From Phosphitispora fastidiosa (GTDB lineage Bacteria; Bacillota; Thermincolia; Thermincolales; UBA2595), in contig NZ_JAHHUL010000028.1 of NCBI RefSeq assembly GCF_019008365.1, positions 1-36,426 of the forward strand: DNA of 36,426 nucleotides, given 5' to 3'. The position numbers and the translations under genes are program-made. Within the stretch, counting starts at the first letter, position 1, and every line of letters starts with the position of its first letter. Under the pieces are notes generated by a model that saw only the letters and a program-made list of their open reading frames with translations, was not told where the DNA came from and ran no database searches. Below, piece by piece: positions 1-7,837 of the stretch.

Positions 1-94
1 AAGATAAAAAGTGTTGCTAATGAGGGCTTCTGCTAAATTATCGATATTGAGCAGGTGCGGGTCTAGTTGACGCTTACATACAAGCAACAATTCA

Positions 95-126
95 TACGGG
101 TTGCGGCGCGATTTCTACGGGTTGCG
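95..126 (+). promoter_or_regulatory. Direct repeat upstream of agrB, possible LytTR-type site
   Basis: The 11-mer TACGGGTTGCG occurs at 95-105 and again at 116-126, a 21-base period or two helical turns. LytTR-domain regulators such as AgrA bind two direct repeats at about this spacing. The repeats lie about 60 bases before the agrB start, which suits an autoregulatory site. The match to the S. aureus AgrA half-site is poor, so the assignment rests on spacing and position. No regulator gene is present in the window. Confidence 0.35.
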
Positions 127-183
127 CATCTGCTATGTGAAATATTGAGGATGGCTGGTACGATAAAATAGAGGTGACTTAAG

Positions 184-837
184 GTGCATGAAGTTTCAAT
201 TCATAAACTAGGACGAGTTGTTGGATCATATGTTGCAAAAAAAGTTTCCAGACTTGATCAAGTGGAATTTCTGGCCTTCGGTGCTGAAATTTTGCTGGGC
301 AGTATCTTAAAATTAAGCATTCTATTTTTGATAGCAGCGATGCTGGGTGTCGTCCTTGAAGTTGCAATTTTACTTGTAGTAACTGGCTTAATTCGTACAT
401 TATCCGGTGGAGCGCATTGCTCTGCATATTATCGGTGTCTGGTAACAAGTGTGCTAATACTTACAGCGTTAGGTTACACAATTAAAACTGTCCATCCTTT
501 TATCCGCTTATTACCAACAATCGTTTTGGTTGCTATATCGGTACTATCCATTTTTTTATATTGGTATTATTCACCCCAGGCTCCCCTTAATAAGCCTTTT
601 AGCAGCAGAGCTAAAGAAGTAGCCTTTCGTTGGTATACGCTAATTGCAGTAGTGATGATATCTATTATCTTAACTATTCTGGGAACTGACAGTTTGATTG
701 GCTGGACAATGGCGTTTGCACTATTGTGGCAGGCATTTACTCTAACACCGTTGGGACATAGGTTTATAGGATTATGGGACATTTTACTTACATTTAAAGT
801 GAAAGGGGGGAGACAGAATGTGGAAGATTATGACTAA
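184..837 (+). CDS. agrB: AgrB, membrane peptidase that processes the AgrD autoinducer precursor
   Basis: AgrB is an integral-membrane cysteine endopeptidase. It trims the C-terminal tail of AgrD and helps form the (thio)lactone ring of the autoinducing peptide. The 217-aa protein has several hydrophobic segments and the family signature RTLSGGAHCSAYYRC, which places the catalytic pair at His78 and Cys85. The spacing matches the known S. aureus pair His77/Cys84. The start is GTG at 184, seven bases after GAGGTG (171-176). agrD overlaps its 3' end by 20 bases. The sensor kinase AgrC and regulator AgrA are not downstream, so they are either left of the window or absent. Family assignment is firm. 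Confidence 0.93.
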   Translation: MHEVSIHKLGRVVGSYVAKKVSRLDQVEFLAFGAEILLGSILKLSILFLIAAMLGVVLEVAILLVVTGLIRTLSGGAHCSAYYRCLVTSVLILTALGYTIKTVHPFIRLLPTIVLVAISVLSIFLYWYYSPQAPLNKPFSSRAKEVAFRWYTLIAVVMISIILTILGTDSLIGWTMAFALLWQAFTLTPLGHRFIGLWDILLTFKVKGGRQNVEDYD

Positions 838-946
838 AATAATGTTCCAAGGATTGGCAGCAGTATTGACTGTGGTCGCTATGACGAATATTGGGACAAA
901 CAGCATGTTTATGTTTTATCAACCGGAACCTCCTAAAAAGTATTAA
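818..946 (+). CDS. agrD: AgrD-type cyclic lactone autoinducer precursor (42 aa)
   Basis: This is a 42-residue ORF beginning ATG at 818 after GGGGGGAGA and overlapping the end of agrB. It has the AgrD layout: a short amphipathic, hydrophobic N-terminal leader (MWKIMTKIMFQGLAAVL), a core, and a charged, Pro-rich tail. The core and tail read TNSMFMFYQPEPPKKY. In most AgrD proteins a Cys four residues before the ring end forms a thiolactone. Here there is no Cys, and a Ser sits in that position, predicting a Ser-Met-Phe-Met-Phe lactone ring cut before YQPEPP. Ser rings are known in some staphylococci. The ring boundaries are inferred. Confidence 0.85.
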   Translation: MWKIMTKIMFQGLAAVLTVVAMTNIGTNSMFMFYQPEPPKKY

Positions 947-1067
947 AGTAAAAATTTTCTCTTATGGTAAATATTTTGGCCAGTAAATGCAAGAGATTTA
1001 ATCGAATTCAATCGATAATGAAGTTTAGAAAAAACTTACTTGATGATAAAAATAGAATAATCAGCGA

Positions 1068-1152
1068 AAAGGGCAAACCTGCCTAAAGGCAGGGACGCAA
1101 AGCCATAGGGTCTAAAGTGCTTGCTGCACTATGATAGCCTAGCTGCCGCAGA
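1068..1152 (+). promoter_or_regulatory. Cyclic-di-GMP-I (GEMM-I) riboswitch
   Basis: The class I c-di-GMP aptamer signature is clear: GGGCAAACC at 1071-1079, a hairpin CCTGCC-TAAA-GGCAGG, then GGGACGCAAAGCC, a second arm ending near GCTGCACTATG, and the closing AGCCTAGCTGCCG. The first hairpin loop reads TAAA where the family usually has a GNRA tetraloop that docks into the other arm, so docking may be altered. A terminator hairpin follows at once, so c-di-GMP probably controls transcription termination. The gene downstream appears truncated. Exact ends of the aptamer are approximate. Confidence 0.92.
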
Positions 1153-1162
1153 GACTAGTATT

Positions 1163-1193
1163 AAACCTGCCCTTTATAGCGGCGGGTTTTTTT
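1163..1193 (+). terminator. Riboswitch expression-platform terminator
   Basis: AACCTGCC (1164-1171) pairs with GGCGGGTT (1181-1188) and runs into seven T residues. The CCTGCC arm is identical to an arm inside the aptamer hairpin and complementary to GGCAGG near 1088, so alternative pairing with the aptamer is possible. Confidence 0.85.
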
Positions 1194-1274
1194 GTTTGCC
1201 ATGGTTGAGAATTTCGGTAATACAACACTCATGCGCAACCTGAGACTGTTTACAAGCATCGGGAGGATTGGCAC

Positions 1275-1385
1275 ATGAAAAAAATTACGCAAGCATTATC
1301 TCTCTCGGTACGAATATGCACTCTCCGGCCTTATGGCTTTATGCGCATCCATAAGATTTTTCATATTGCAGCACACACATATTGA
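1275..1385 (+). pseudogene. 5' stub of the c-di-GMP-controlled gene, probably truncated
   Basis: A 36-codon ORF starts at ATG 1275, eight bases after GGGAGGA. It begins MKKITQALSLSV, like the first residues of a signal peptide, then continues as Arg-, His- and Cys-bearing sequence with no hydrophobic core, and stops at 1385. A terminator hairpin follows five bases later. The simplest reading is that the exported-protein gene served by the riboswitch lost its body when the element to the right inserted, with the junction near 1305-1330. It could instead be an intact short leader peptide. The product is unknown. Confidence 0.5.
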
Positions 1386-1389
1386 CTGG

Positions 1390-1430
1390 AAAACCGCAGT
1401 TTGCAATACGCAGATTGCGGTTTTCTTTTT
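1390..1430 (+). terminator. Rho-independent terminator after the 36-codon ORF
   Basis: AAAACCGCA (1390-1398) pairs with TGCGGTTTT (1416-1424) across a 17-base loop and is followed by CTTTTT. Confidence 0.65.
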
Positions 1431-1557
1431 GACAAAAATCACATTTATTCGAGAAAAAACGACAAATAGGTACATTGTTACATTCGAAAGGTGCCGCTCT
1501 CCTCCGCTTGTTCTTCATTTTTCAGATTTAAAAGATCTCGAAATGGAGGACAAGTCG

Positions 1558-1974
1558 ATGGAAAACTATGGCAAAAAATATACTCTGCTGGTTAGAGGCA
1601 AGCGCGTTTCTGTGACAAAGGAGGTCTATAAAGCATATTACAAGTGCCGGGACAGGGAAAAATACCTGGACGAGCTATCAGAAGAAAACAACATCTCGCT
1701 CGAAGGCTGTATCGAGAACGGCGTTTCCGTGGAATACATAATATCCACTATGATGGAGTCCCTGGAGGACGCGATCATAAAAAGGATGATGATCGCTAAG
1801 CTGTACCGATGCCTCGAAATGCTCGACAAGTCGGAAAGAACGCTCATCGAGGAGTTGTATCTTAGGGGCAAAAGCGAGCGTCAGTTTTCGGCGGAAACAG
1901 GGAGTCCCTATATGACCATCCATGACAGAAAGATAAAAATCCTTGGCAAAATAAAAAAACTTATGGAAAAATAA
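1558..1974 (+). CDS. Small sigma-70 region-4-like regulator of the mobility module
   Basis: The start is ATG 1558, seven bases after GGAGGA. The open frame continues upstream to 1333, but that part looks non-coding and crosses a terminator. The 138-aa product is mostly helical and charged. Its C-terminal 45 residues (ERTLIEELYLRGKSERQFSA, then a recognition-like helix ending KKLMEK) resemble the sigma region 4.2 / helix-turn-helix fold used to read -35 elements. It has no region 2, so it is unlikely to be a full sigma factor. Genes like this often sit at the head of clostridial serine-recombinase elements, as here. It probably controls excision or recombinase expression, which is inferred. 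A strong terminator follows. Confidence 0.6.
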   Translation: MENYGKKYTLLVRGKRVSVTKEVYKAYYKCRDREKYLDELSEENNISLEGCIENGVSVEYIISTMMESLEDAIIKRMMIAKLYRCLEMLDKSERTLIEELYLRGKSERQFSAETGSPYMTIHDRKIKILGKIKKLMEK

Positions 1975-1988
1975 GAATTTTTCCGTGC

Positions 1989-2028
1989 AACCCCCTCATT
2001 TTTTCCCTATAGAAGTGAGGGGGTTTTT
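1989..2028 (+). terminator. Strong rho-independent terminator
   Basis: AACCCCCTCA (1989-1998) pairs perfectly with TGAGGGGGTT (2016-2025) and a T-run follows. It ends the sigma-like gene. Confidence 0.88.
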
Positions 2029-2039
2029 ATGTTCTCTCT

Positions 2040-2530
2040 CTTGCTCTTTGAAAATTACATATCCGGCAGCATAAATACATGAGCTGTCCAGCCGTGTGAA
2101 AAGCGGCAGCGACGTTGACGGGCGCGCCAAGACTGCCTGCGGATGAATTTCATCCGTCGAACCGATGGCATCGAAGGTGACGAGCGGGAACGCCTGGTCA
2201 TAAAACAGTCTGTGGTGGACTGTTTCGCAATGAAATGGACAGTGACAATGCTACTTCCGTCCAGCCACAGACCTCAAGCAATGGGGGCGGCTCGCAGAGA
2301 TCCTGGGAGAGGTGAAATTCCTATGGCGTTTGCTCAACCGGCAAACCGTTTATGCTGCCGCACTGAGAGCCGTAAGGCTTTTTTCGCTTCGGGAAGTAGT
2401 GTCGAATAGAAGCGTTAATATGTAATGAAGAACAAGCAGATCATTTTTTTGATCTTGGAAACTATGCGGCAGGGCGGTCTTTTCCGTCCTGCCGCATCCT
2501 TCTGGGATTAAATTCAAAATATCAGGGAGG
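2040..2530 (+). other. Structured non-coding leader between the regulator and the recombinases
   Basis: No convincing gene is present in these ~490 bases, but they are rich in inverted repeats. CGGATGAA/TTCATCCG lies at 2140-2156. AACAGTC/GACTGTT lies at 2204-2224. GTCTGTGG (2208-2215) can also pair with CCACAGAC (2265-2272), which competes with the previous hairpin or forms a pseudoknot with its loop. AGCC-GTAA-GGCT runs into TTTTT at 2368-2384, like a weak terminator. A perfect 10-base stem (2464-2473 with 2488-2497) lies just before the recombinase RBS. Alternative pairings plus an internal terminator suggest an untranslated regulatory RNA or attenuator. Its class is unknown. Confidence 0.4.
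2464..2497 (+). promoter_or_regulatory. Stable hairpin just upstream of the first recombinase gene
   Basis: ATGCGGCAGG (2464-2473) pairs perfectly with CCTGCCGCAT (2488-2497), and CGG/CCG inside extends the stem. No T-run follows, so it is probably not a terminator. It lies 26 bases before the RBS AGGGAGG (2523-2529). Confidence 0.5.
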
Positions 2531-2538
2531 AACACGAA

Positions 2539-3246
2539 ATGGAAAAGGAAGCATTGACTGAATTGCTAAAGAAGGAGCTAATCATCGGATATATGTACGG
2601 TCTTGACGGAAAGCGCCAGGAATACTACTTTGAGAAGTCTCCGTCCAGCATTGCGAGCTTTATCATGCTGAAAAAGGAGCAAGCGGACAAAATCGTTCTG
2701 ACAGATACACTGGACAGGCTGGTGTTGGACACCTTTGGCGAATTTATAAACCGCTACCCGGATCGGAAGCTTCTGCAGGAAATCACAAAGGAGCTGGTAC
2801 CCATGCAGCTAGATGAAAAGGAGCCTGTCAGCATTCCGATTGTGAGCGCCGAAGAAGCTCAAGCCTTCTGGAGCCAGGAAAGCCAGCAGCGAGCATGGAT
2901 TTACTGCCGGATCGACGCGCCGGAGGATATCCACGGCGCCTTGAAAGGGCAGAAAAAGGAGCTCATTGATTACGCCGAGCAGATGGGATTTGTGGTCGTT
3001 GGTGAATCTGAGGATATCGGGAGCGGTCTGGATTTTGAACGTGTTGGTCTTGCGGAGGTCATGAAGGTTGCCGGAGACGGCAGAATGGATGTATTGCTGG
3101 TAAAGAAGCTTGACCGCCTGGGTCGAGATACAGCCAAGCTGCTGGAGTTTTTAAGGGGACTGGAGCAGTTGGGCGTCAAGCTTTATTCGCCGTTGGAGGG
3201 CCAAATTCAACTGGATTATCAAAGCCCTTCACTTTCTCTGCGATAA
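2539..3246 (+). CDS. Resolvase-domain protein with Asp in place of the catalytic Ser
   Basis: This 235-aa protein has two parts. Residues 1-115 are helical and of no family I recognise. Residues ~118-220 form a serine-recombinase catalytic domain beginning WIYCRIDAPED and containing VLLVKKLDRLGRD. In active members the motif is YCRVS. Here position 126 is Asp, so the DNA-attacking serine is missing, although the conserved Arg residues (YCR and DRLGRD) remain. The recombinase DNA-binding domain and zinc ribbon are also absent. It therefore probably cannot recombine DNA by itself and may be an accessory or architectural partner of the full-length enzymes downstream. ATG 2539 follows AGGGAGG at good spacing. 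Confidence 0.75.
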   Translation: MEKEALTELLKKELIIGYMYGLDGKRQEYYFEKSPSSIASFIMLKKEQADKIVLTDTLDRLVLDTFGEFINRYPDRKLLQEITKELVPMQLDEKEPVSIPIVSAEEAQAFWSQESQQRAWIYCRIDAPEDIHGALKGQKKELIDYAEQMGFVVVGESEDIGSGLDFERVGLAEVMKVAGDGRMDVLLVKKLDRLGRDTAKLLEFLRGLEQLGVKLYSPLEGQIQLDYQSPSLSLR

Positions 3247-3262
3247 ACGGGGGGTGAGCGAT

Positions 3263-3424
3263 ATGTCAAAGAATCAGACAGCCAATGAAGTGAAATACAA
3301 GGTGGCGGTAAAGCTGCTGGATATCTTGCTCCGAAACGCTCTTATCTCTCCTGCTGAGTACAAAAAAATCGATGAATTGAACCGTCAAACTTTCACGCCG
3401 GAGCTTTCAGGGGTATATTTGTAA
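3263..3424 (+). CDS. Small SHOCT-like protein (53 aa)
   Basis: This short ORF starts ATG 3263 after GGGGGGTGAG, 16 bases past the previous stop. It ends with an LISPAEYKKIDELNR segment, which resembles the SHOCT motif (short helical C-terminal domain, typically I-(S/T)-x-E-E-(Y/F)-x-x-x-K). Small genes of this kind often lie between recombinase genes in clostridial elements. The function is unknown. It is probably co-transcribed with the recombinase genes. Confidence 0.6.
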   Translation: MSKNQTANEVKYKVAVKLLDILLRNALISPAEYKKIDELNRQTFTPELSGVYL

Positions 3425-3502
3425 AAACACTAGATATCTCAAAGCTTATGTGGTATTGTGTGTTGCTGACAGGAGTCAAAAGCGAGAGAAAGGAGAAAAC
3501 GC

Positions 3503-5134
3503 ATGGCTAAGAACGTAGTAAAAATAGAGCCTGTTAGGCAGCAGGTCGTCCGGCAATTACAGCCGAAAAAACGGGTTTGCGCCTATTGCCGGGTCAGCAC
3601 CGACTCCCGTGAGCAGCAGAATTCCTTTACCGCACAGCTGGAGCATTACACCGCCTTGATTGAAAATAAAGAGGACTGGCAGTTTGCCGGAATCTATGCC
3701 GATGAAGCAAGAAGCGGGACGAAGCTGCAAAAAAGAGATGACTTCTTGAGGATGATGAAGGACTGTGAGGAAGGCAAGCTTGACATGATCATCACGAAAT
3801 CCTTGACCCGGTTCGCCAGAAACACAGTGGACAGCATCCAGGCGATCCGCCGCTTGAAGGAGCTTGGCGTCGCCGTCTATTTTGAAAAGGAACATATCGA
3901 CAGCCTGTCAGAGAAAAGCGAACTGATGCTGACCATTTTAAGCTCTCTGGCGCAGGGCGAATCTGAAAGCATCTCCTCCAACAGCAAATGGGCGGTGATA
4001 AAACGCTTTCAGGACGGTACCTTCATCCTTGGCACTCCCGCATACGGCTATACCAAGGATGAAAACGGCGAGCTGATAATTCAGGAGGAAGAAGCCGCAG
4101 TAGTCCGGCGCATCTTCCGAGAATACTTAATCGGCAAGGGCACTTATGCAATAGCCAAGGATTTATCGGAGGAAGGACTCCCCACCATACGCTCGGCCGA
4201 AAAATGGAATGACGGCGTGATAAAGGAGATGTTGCTGAATCCCATTTACACCGGGAATCTGCTTCATCAGAAAACCATGACTACAGAGGTGCTACCTTTT
4301 AAGCGACAGAGAAACAAGGGTCAGCTTCCTCAGTACCTGGTTGAGGACAACCATGAACCCATTATCTCACGCGAACAGGCGGAGGCGGTCAGGGAAATCT
4401 TTGAGTACCGCAGAAAGCAGATGGGGGTGGACGATACGAGTAAATACCAAAGCCGGTACGCCTTCAGCAGTAAAATCCTCTGCGGCGAATGCGGCGGTAT
4501 GTTCCGTAGGCAGAAAATCTACATTGGCAAGCCTTATGAGAAAATCCAATGGTGCTGCCGTCAGCACATTTTAGACAACACCAAATGCAGCCAAAAGGCA
4601 ATCCGGGAGGATGACATTCAATGGGCTTTCTGCGTAATGTGGAACAAGCTCGTAAGCAATTATACGGAAATTCTCACTCCCCTGCTGGATACGCTTAAAA
4701 AGCTGCGAATGGACAAGCAGCAGGAGCAGGAAATCGGGGAATGCAGCAACAGAATTATGGAGCTTACAGAGCAGGGGCATATACTCAGCAGATTGATATC
4801 AAAGGGGTATATCGACCCTGCGGTATTTATAGAGAGGCAAAACACTCTGACTTTAGAGCTTGCCGCTGTGAAAAAGAAAAGGAGCCAGCTTCTGGACAGT
4901 AATGGCTTTGACCAAGAGATCGCCGGAACAGAGCTGCTGCTGGAGCTGATCAGAAACCATCCTCACGTTATTGAAGAATACCGTGAGGATTTATTTTTAC
5001 AAGTGATAGATAAGGTTATCGTACAGAAAAACGGACAAATCACCTTCCGGCTCATCAACCGGCTGGAGCTGTCTGAACCATGCCGGAAGGAGGCGATAGA
5101 GGATGATGCAAAGGCACATGCCCATCGGGTATAA
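3503..5134 (+). CDS. Large serine recombinase (TndX/TnpX type), complete
   Basis: This 543-aa site-specific recombinase performs concerted double-strand exchange through a phosphoserine link. Domains in order: resolvase catalytic domain (residues ~24-165) with YCRVSTDS and nucleophile Ser32, plus TKSLTRFARNT with the catalytic arginines; recombinase DNA-binding domain (~185-300); a four-Cys zinc ribbon starting CGECGGMF (~326) and closing near WCCRQHILDNTKC; then a coiled-coil-rich tail (~395-470), as in integrase-type members that control integration versus excision. The start at 3503 follows AAAGGAG. Its last 32 bases overlap the next gene. It is probably the enzyme that moves the element. 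Confidence 0.93.
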   Translation: MAKNVVKIEPVRQQVVRQLQPKKRVCAYCRVSTDSREQQNSFTAQLEHYTALIENKEDWQFAGIYADEARSGTKLQKRDDFLRMMKDCEEGKLDMIITKSLTRFARNTVDSIQAIRRLKELGVAVYFEKEHIDSLSEKSELMLTILSSLAQGESESISSNSKWAVIKRFQDGTFILGTPAYGYTKDENGELIIQEEEAAVVRRIFREYLIGKGTYAIAKDLSEEGLPTIRSAEKWNDGVIKEMLLNPIYTGNLLHQKTMTTEVLPFKRQRNKGQLPQYLVEDNHEPIISREQAEAVREIFEYRRKQMGVDDTSKYQSRYAFSSKILCGECGGMFRRQKIYIGKPYEKIQWCCRQHILDNTKCSQKAIREDDIQWAFCVMWNKLVSNYTEILTPLLDTLKKLRMDKQQEQEIGECSNRIMELTEQGHILSRLISKGYIDPAVFIERQNTLTLELAAVKKKRSQLLDSNGFDQEIAGTELLLELIRNHPHVIEEYREDLFLQVIDKVIVQKNGQITFRLINRLELSEPCRKEAIEDDAKAHAHRV

Positions 5135-6002
5135 GCTGGTAGACGGTAAAATACAGCTTGATGAACCAAAGGCGGCTGTTGTTAAAAAGATATTTGCAGA
5201 CTATCTGTCCGGAGCCTCCACCTCTGCCCTTGCAAAACGGCTGACCGAAATGGGATTTCCGAACGCCAACAACAAAGCCTCCTGGAATCACGGCTCAATC
5301 GGCAAGATACTGGAGAATGTTAAATACCTTGGGGATGAATTCTATCCGCAGATGATTGCCGCAGAGCTGTTCGAGCAGGTGCAGAAACGCCGCAAGGAGC
5401 GTTGTGAACAGCTTGGACGAAGCATCCAGCCAAACAGCGCGAACCGCCAGTATCCATTCACCGGTAAGCTTCGGTGCGGAGAATGTGGCGAGGTTTACCG
5501 CAAATACATCGAGCACTGCGGCAGACCATCGGAAAAGTCCCTCTGGAAATGCAAGAGGTATATTTACAAGAACCGAGCATGCTGCCGTTGCGGTTTTTTC
5601 TCGGATGAGCAGCTTGAAAGAGCCTTTCTTGAGGCAGCCAACCGGATTATTGCAAGGATACAAATCCTCGACCGGAAGATTAAGAAAGAGTCAATTGCAA
5701 ATAACCCTGAATTTAATAGCCTGGATCAGCGGATCAAAGAGCTGGAAGCAGAAGGACGGTATCTGTCCAATGAACTTCCGGCTCTTGTTTTTAAGCGGGC
5801 ACAAGCCTTTTACAAAACGGCAAGAATTGATGACGCCGAATATAACACCGAGAAGATGAAGCAGGCGTTTTCAAGGAGACAGCCTCTCGCAGATTTCGAT
5901 GAGGAACTGTTTTCGACAGTAGTTAAGCAAATCACGGTCTACGTCAATCATCGGCTGGTGTTTGAATTTATAAACGGACTGACCATGGAAGTCGGATACT
6001 AA
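5103..6002 (+). CDS. Recombinase DNA-binding protein lacking the catalytic domain
   Basis: This 299-aa protein starts inside the end of the previous gene (32-base overlap). It begins directly in the recombinase DNA-binding domain (HMPIGYKLVDGKIQLDEPKA), continues to a zinc ribbon with CGECGEVYRK and CKRYIYKNRACC, then a coiled-coil region (residues ~180-250). The ~150-residue resolvase domain with its serine is absent, and no stop-filled remnant of it lies upstream, so this looks like a stable half-protein and not fresh decay. With the catalytically altered 235-aa protein upstream, it could make up a split recombinase. It could instead be a recombination directionality or dominant DNA-binding partner. 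Confidence 0.8.
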   Translation: MMQRHMPIGYKLVDGKIQLDEPKAAVVKKIFADYLSGASTSALAKRLTEMGFPNANNKASWNHGSIGKILENVKYLGDEFYPQMIAAELFEQVQKRRKERCEQLGRSIQPNSANRQYPFTGKLRCGECGEVYRKYIEHCGRPSEKSLWKCKRYIYKNRACCRCGFFSDEQLERAFLEAANRIIARIQILDRKIKKESIANNPEFNSLDQRIKELEAEGRYLSNELPALVFKRAQAFYKTARIDDAEYNTEKMKQAFSRRQPLADFDEELFSTVVKQITVYVNHRLVFEFINGLTMEVGY

Positions 6003-6024
6003 GCCAAGGAAGGAGAAAAGCATA

Positions 6025-7680
6025 ATGCAGACAGCTACAGCTAAAAAGAAAAGCATATCTCTCATACCCTCTAAGCCGGAGTATGACAGAAGTATAAAGC
6101 CCCAGTATAAAGCCCTGCGGGTAGCGGCATACTGCCGCGTCAGCACCACGCTGGAGCAGCAGGAAACCAGCTATGAAGCCCAGGTTTCCTACTATACCGA
6201 AAAAATAAAGAGCAATCCCAACTGGAAGCTTGCCGGAATTTACGCCGATGATGGTAAAAGCGCCACAAACACCAAAAAACGCGACGACTTCAACGCCATG
6301 ATCGAGGACTGCATGGCCGGAAAAATCGATATGGTCATCACCAAGTCGGTCAGCCGCTTCGCCAGAAATACGGTGGACAGCCTCCAAAACATCCGCAAGC
6401 TTAAGGAAAAGAACGTCGCCGTCTTCTTCGAGAAAGAGGGCGTGAATACACTGGAGGGCACCGGCGAGCTTTTGATCACTATCCTGAGCAGCCAGGCGCA
6501 GGAGGAAAGCCGGAACTTAAGTGAGAACACCCGGTGGGGTCTTGTCAGACGTTTTGAGAACGGCATCGTCTCGGTCAACCACAATAAGTTTTTAGGTTAC
6601 ACCAAGGATAAGAACGGCGAGCTGGTTATCGTACCGGAGGAAGCGGAGCTGGTCAGACGTATTTTCCGCCTTTACCTCGAAGGGAGCAGTATCATACAGA
6701 TTACCAAGATACTAGAGTCAGAAGGGATCACCACAGTCACCGGACTGACAAAATGGTGTCCTGGCGTCATCAACCAGATGCTGAGTAATGAAAAATACAT
6801 GGGCGATGTCCTCCAGCAGAAAACCTATACCATTGATTTTCTCACTAAAAAGCGGGTGAAAAATAAAGGCATCGTTCCCCAGTATTACATAGAGGATGAC
6901 CACGAAGCCATTATCCCCAAGGAGCTTTATTATCAGGTGCAGGAAGAAAAAGCGAGGCGGGCAAGCCTAAGTAAAACTGCGGCAGCAAGAAGGGCAAAGC
7001 AAGAGAAAGAGAAAAGCAAATACAGCTCCAAATTCGCCCTGACTGACATCATGGTATGCAAGGAATGCGGCCAGCCTTACCGCAGGCAGGTATGGTCTAA
7101 ATACGGCCAGAAAAGCGCCGTGTGGCGGTGTGAAAACCGCCTGAAGAACGGGACCAGGAACTGCAAGCACTCCCCCACGTTCAAGGAGGATGTCCTATAT
7201 GACGCCATAATGACCGCCATTAACAACGTCGTGGAAAACCGCGGCGAGTTTGTCGGTGCCTTCCGCGAAAACGTCATCCGGGTTATCGGAAGCTACTCCA
7301 CTAAAAACGTGACCACCGAATATGACGGGCAGATCGAAAAGCTGCAGGGTGAGATGCTGGCCCTGATAGAAGAAAATGCAAAGCAAGGCTCCATCACGGA
7401 TGATTTTGACGAGCAGTACCATAGGATAGCAGAGCAGATCAACGACCTGAAGCAAAAAAAGCTGGAGCTGGTGCGGGAGCAGAAAACGGCGGCAAATTTT
7501 CAGCAGAGGCTCGATGATATGGACGCCTGCCTGAAGCAAACCACCTGCGAGGTCAGGGAGTTTGACAACGATCTGGTCAGGAGGCTCCTGCAGAGCATCA
7601 AGGCCGTTAAGGATGATCTAATAGAGATCCAGTTCAAAACCGGAATCGTGATGAACCAGCGGGTTTCATATTTTGATTAA
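6025..7680 (+). CDS. Second complete large serine recombinase
   Basis: This 551-aa protein starts ATG 6025 after AAGGAGA, 22 bases past the previous stop. The catalytic domain carries AAYCRVSTTLEQQETSYEAQ with nucleophile Ser40 and TKSVSRFARNTVDS. The recombinase domain follows (residues ~190-330). The zinc ribbon is CKECGQPYRRQ (~344) with CENRLKNGTRNC, and a long coiled coil runs ~430-500. It is clearly related to the enzyme at 3503-5134 but not a recent duplicate. Two active enzymes in one operon suggests paired recombinases, as in CcrA/CcrB of SCCmec, although which one acts cannot be read from sequence. No terminator was seen after it. Confidence 0.93.
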   Translation: MQTATAKKKSISLIPSKPEYDRSIKPQYKALRVAAYCRVSTTLEQQETSYEAQVSYYTEKIKSNPNWKLAGIYADDGKSATNTKKRDDFNAMIEDCMAGKIDMVITKSVSRFARNTVDSLQNIRKLKEKNVAVFFEKEGVNTLEGTGELLITILSSQAQEESRNLSENTRWGLVRRFENGIVSVNHNKFLGYTKDKNGELVIVPEEAELVRRIFRLYLEGSSIIQITKILESEGITTVTGLTKWCPGVINQMLSNEKYMGDVLQQKTYTIDFLTKKRVKNKGIVPQYYIEDDHEAIIPKELYYQVQEEKARRASLSKTAAARRAKQEKEKSKYSSKFALTDIMVCKECGQPYRRQVWSKYGQKSAVWRCENRLKNGTRNCKHSPTFKEDVLYDAIMTAINNVVENRGEFVGAFRENVIRVIGSYSTKNVTTEYDGQIEKLQGEMLALIEENAKQGSITDDFDEQYHRIAEQINDLKQKKLELVREQKTAANFQQRLDDMDACLKQTTCEVREFDNDLVRRLLQSIKAVKDDLIEIQFKTGIVMNQRVSYFD

Positions 7681-7821
7681 TACAAAGATAAGTGATTTGT
7701 AGAAACGAAGAATGCATTTGATCTATAGTTTGGGAGCTTTCTTACAATAATAAATAGCAGAGCAATGCAGAGCTGTGTAAAGGTTAAAGGACATAAATTC
7801 TGCTACAATTTTCGCCCAAAA

Positions 7822-7832
7822 TATGGTATAAT
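7822..7832 (+). promoter_or_regulatory. Extended -10 promoter for the DUF262/HNH gene
   Basis: TATGGTATAAT contains a perfect TATAAT (7827-7832) and the TG of an extended -10 one base before it. No good -35 hexamer is seen at 17-base spacing, which extended -10 promoters tolerate. It leaves a ~90-base untranslated leader before ATG 7931. Confidence 0.6.
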
Positions 7833-7837
7833 ATAAA

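Noticed and set aside
1429-1457. TTGACA at 1429-1434 as a -35 box for the sigma-like gene
   Set aside because: No acceptable -10 hexamer at 16-18 bases, and it overlaps the T-run of a terminator.
1333-1557. Upstream extension of the sigma-like frame to 1333
   Set aside because: It runs through a terminator and untranslated sequence, has no RBS, and is unlike the rest of the protein. GGAGGA points to ATG 1558.
2143-2409. An 88-codon open frame in the structured leader
   Set aside because: No RBS, odd composition, and it spans several inverted repeats and a terminator-like hairpin. Treated as non-coding.
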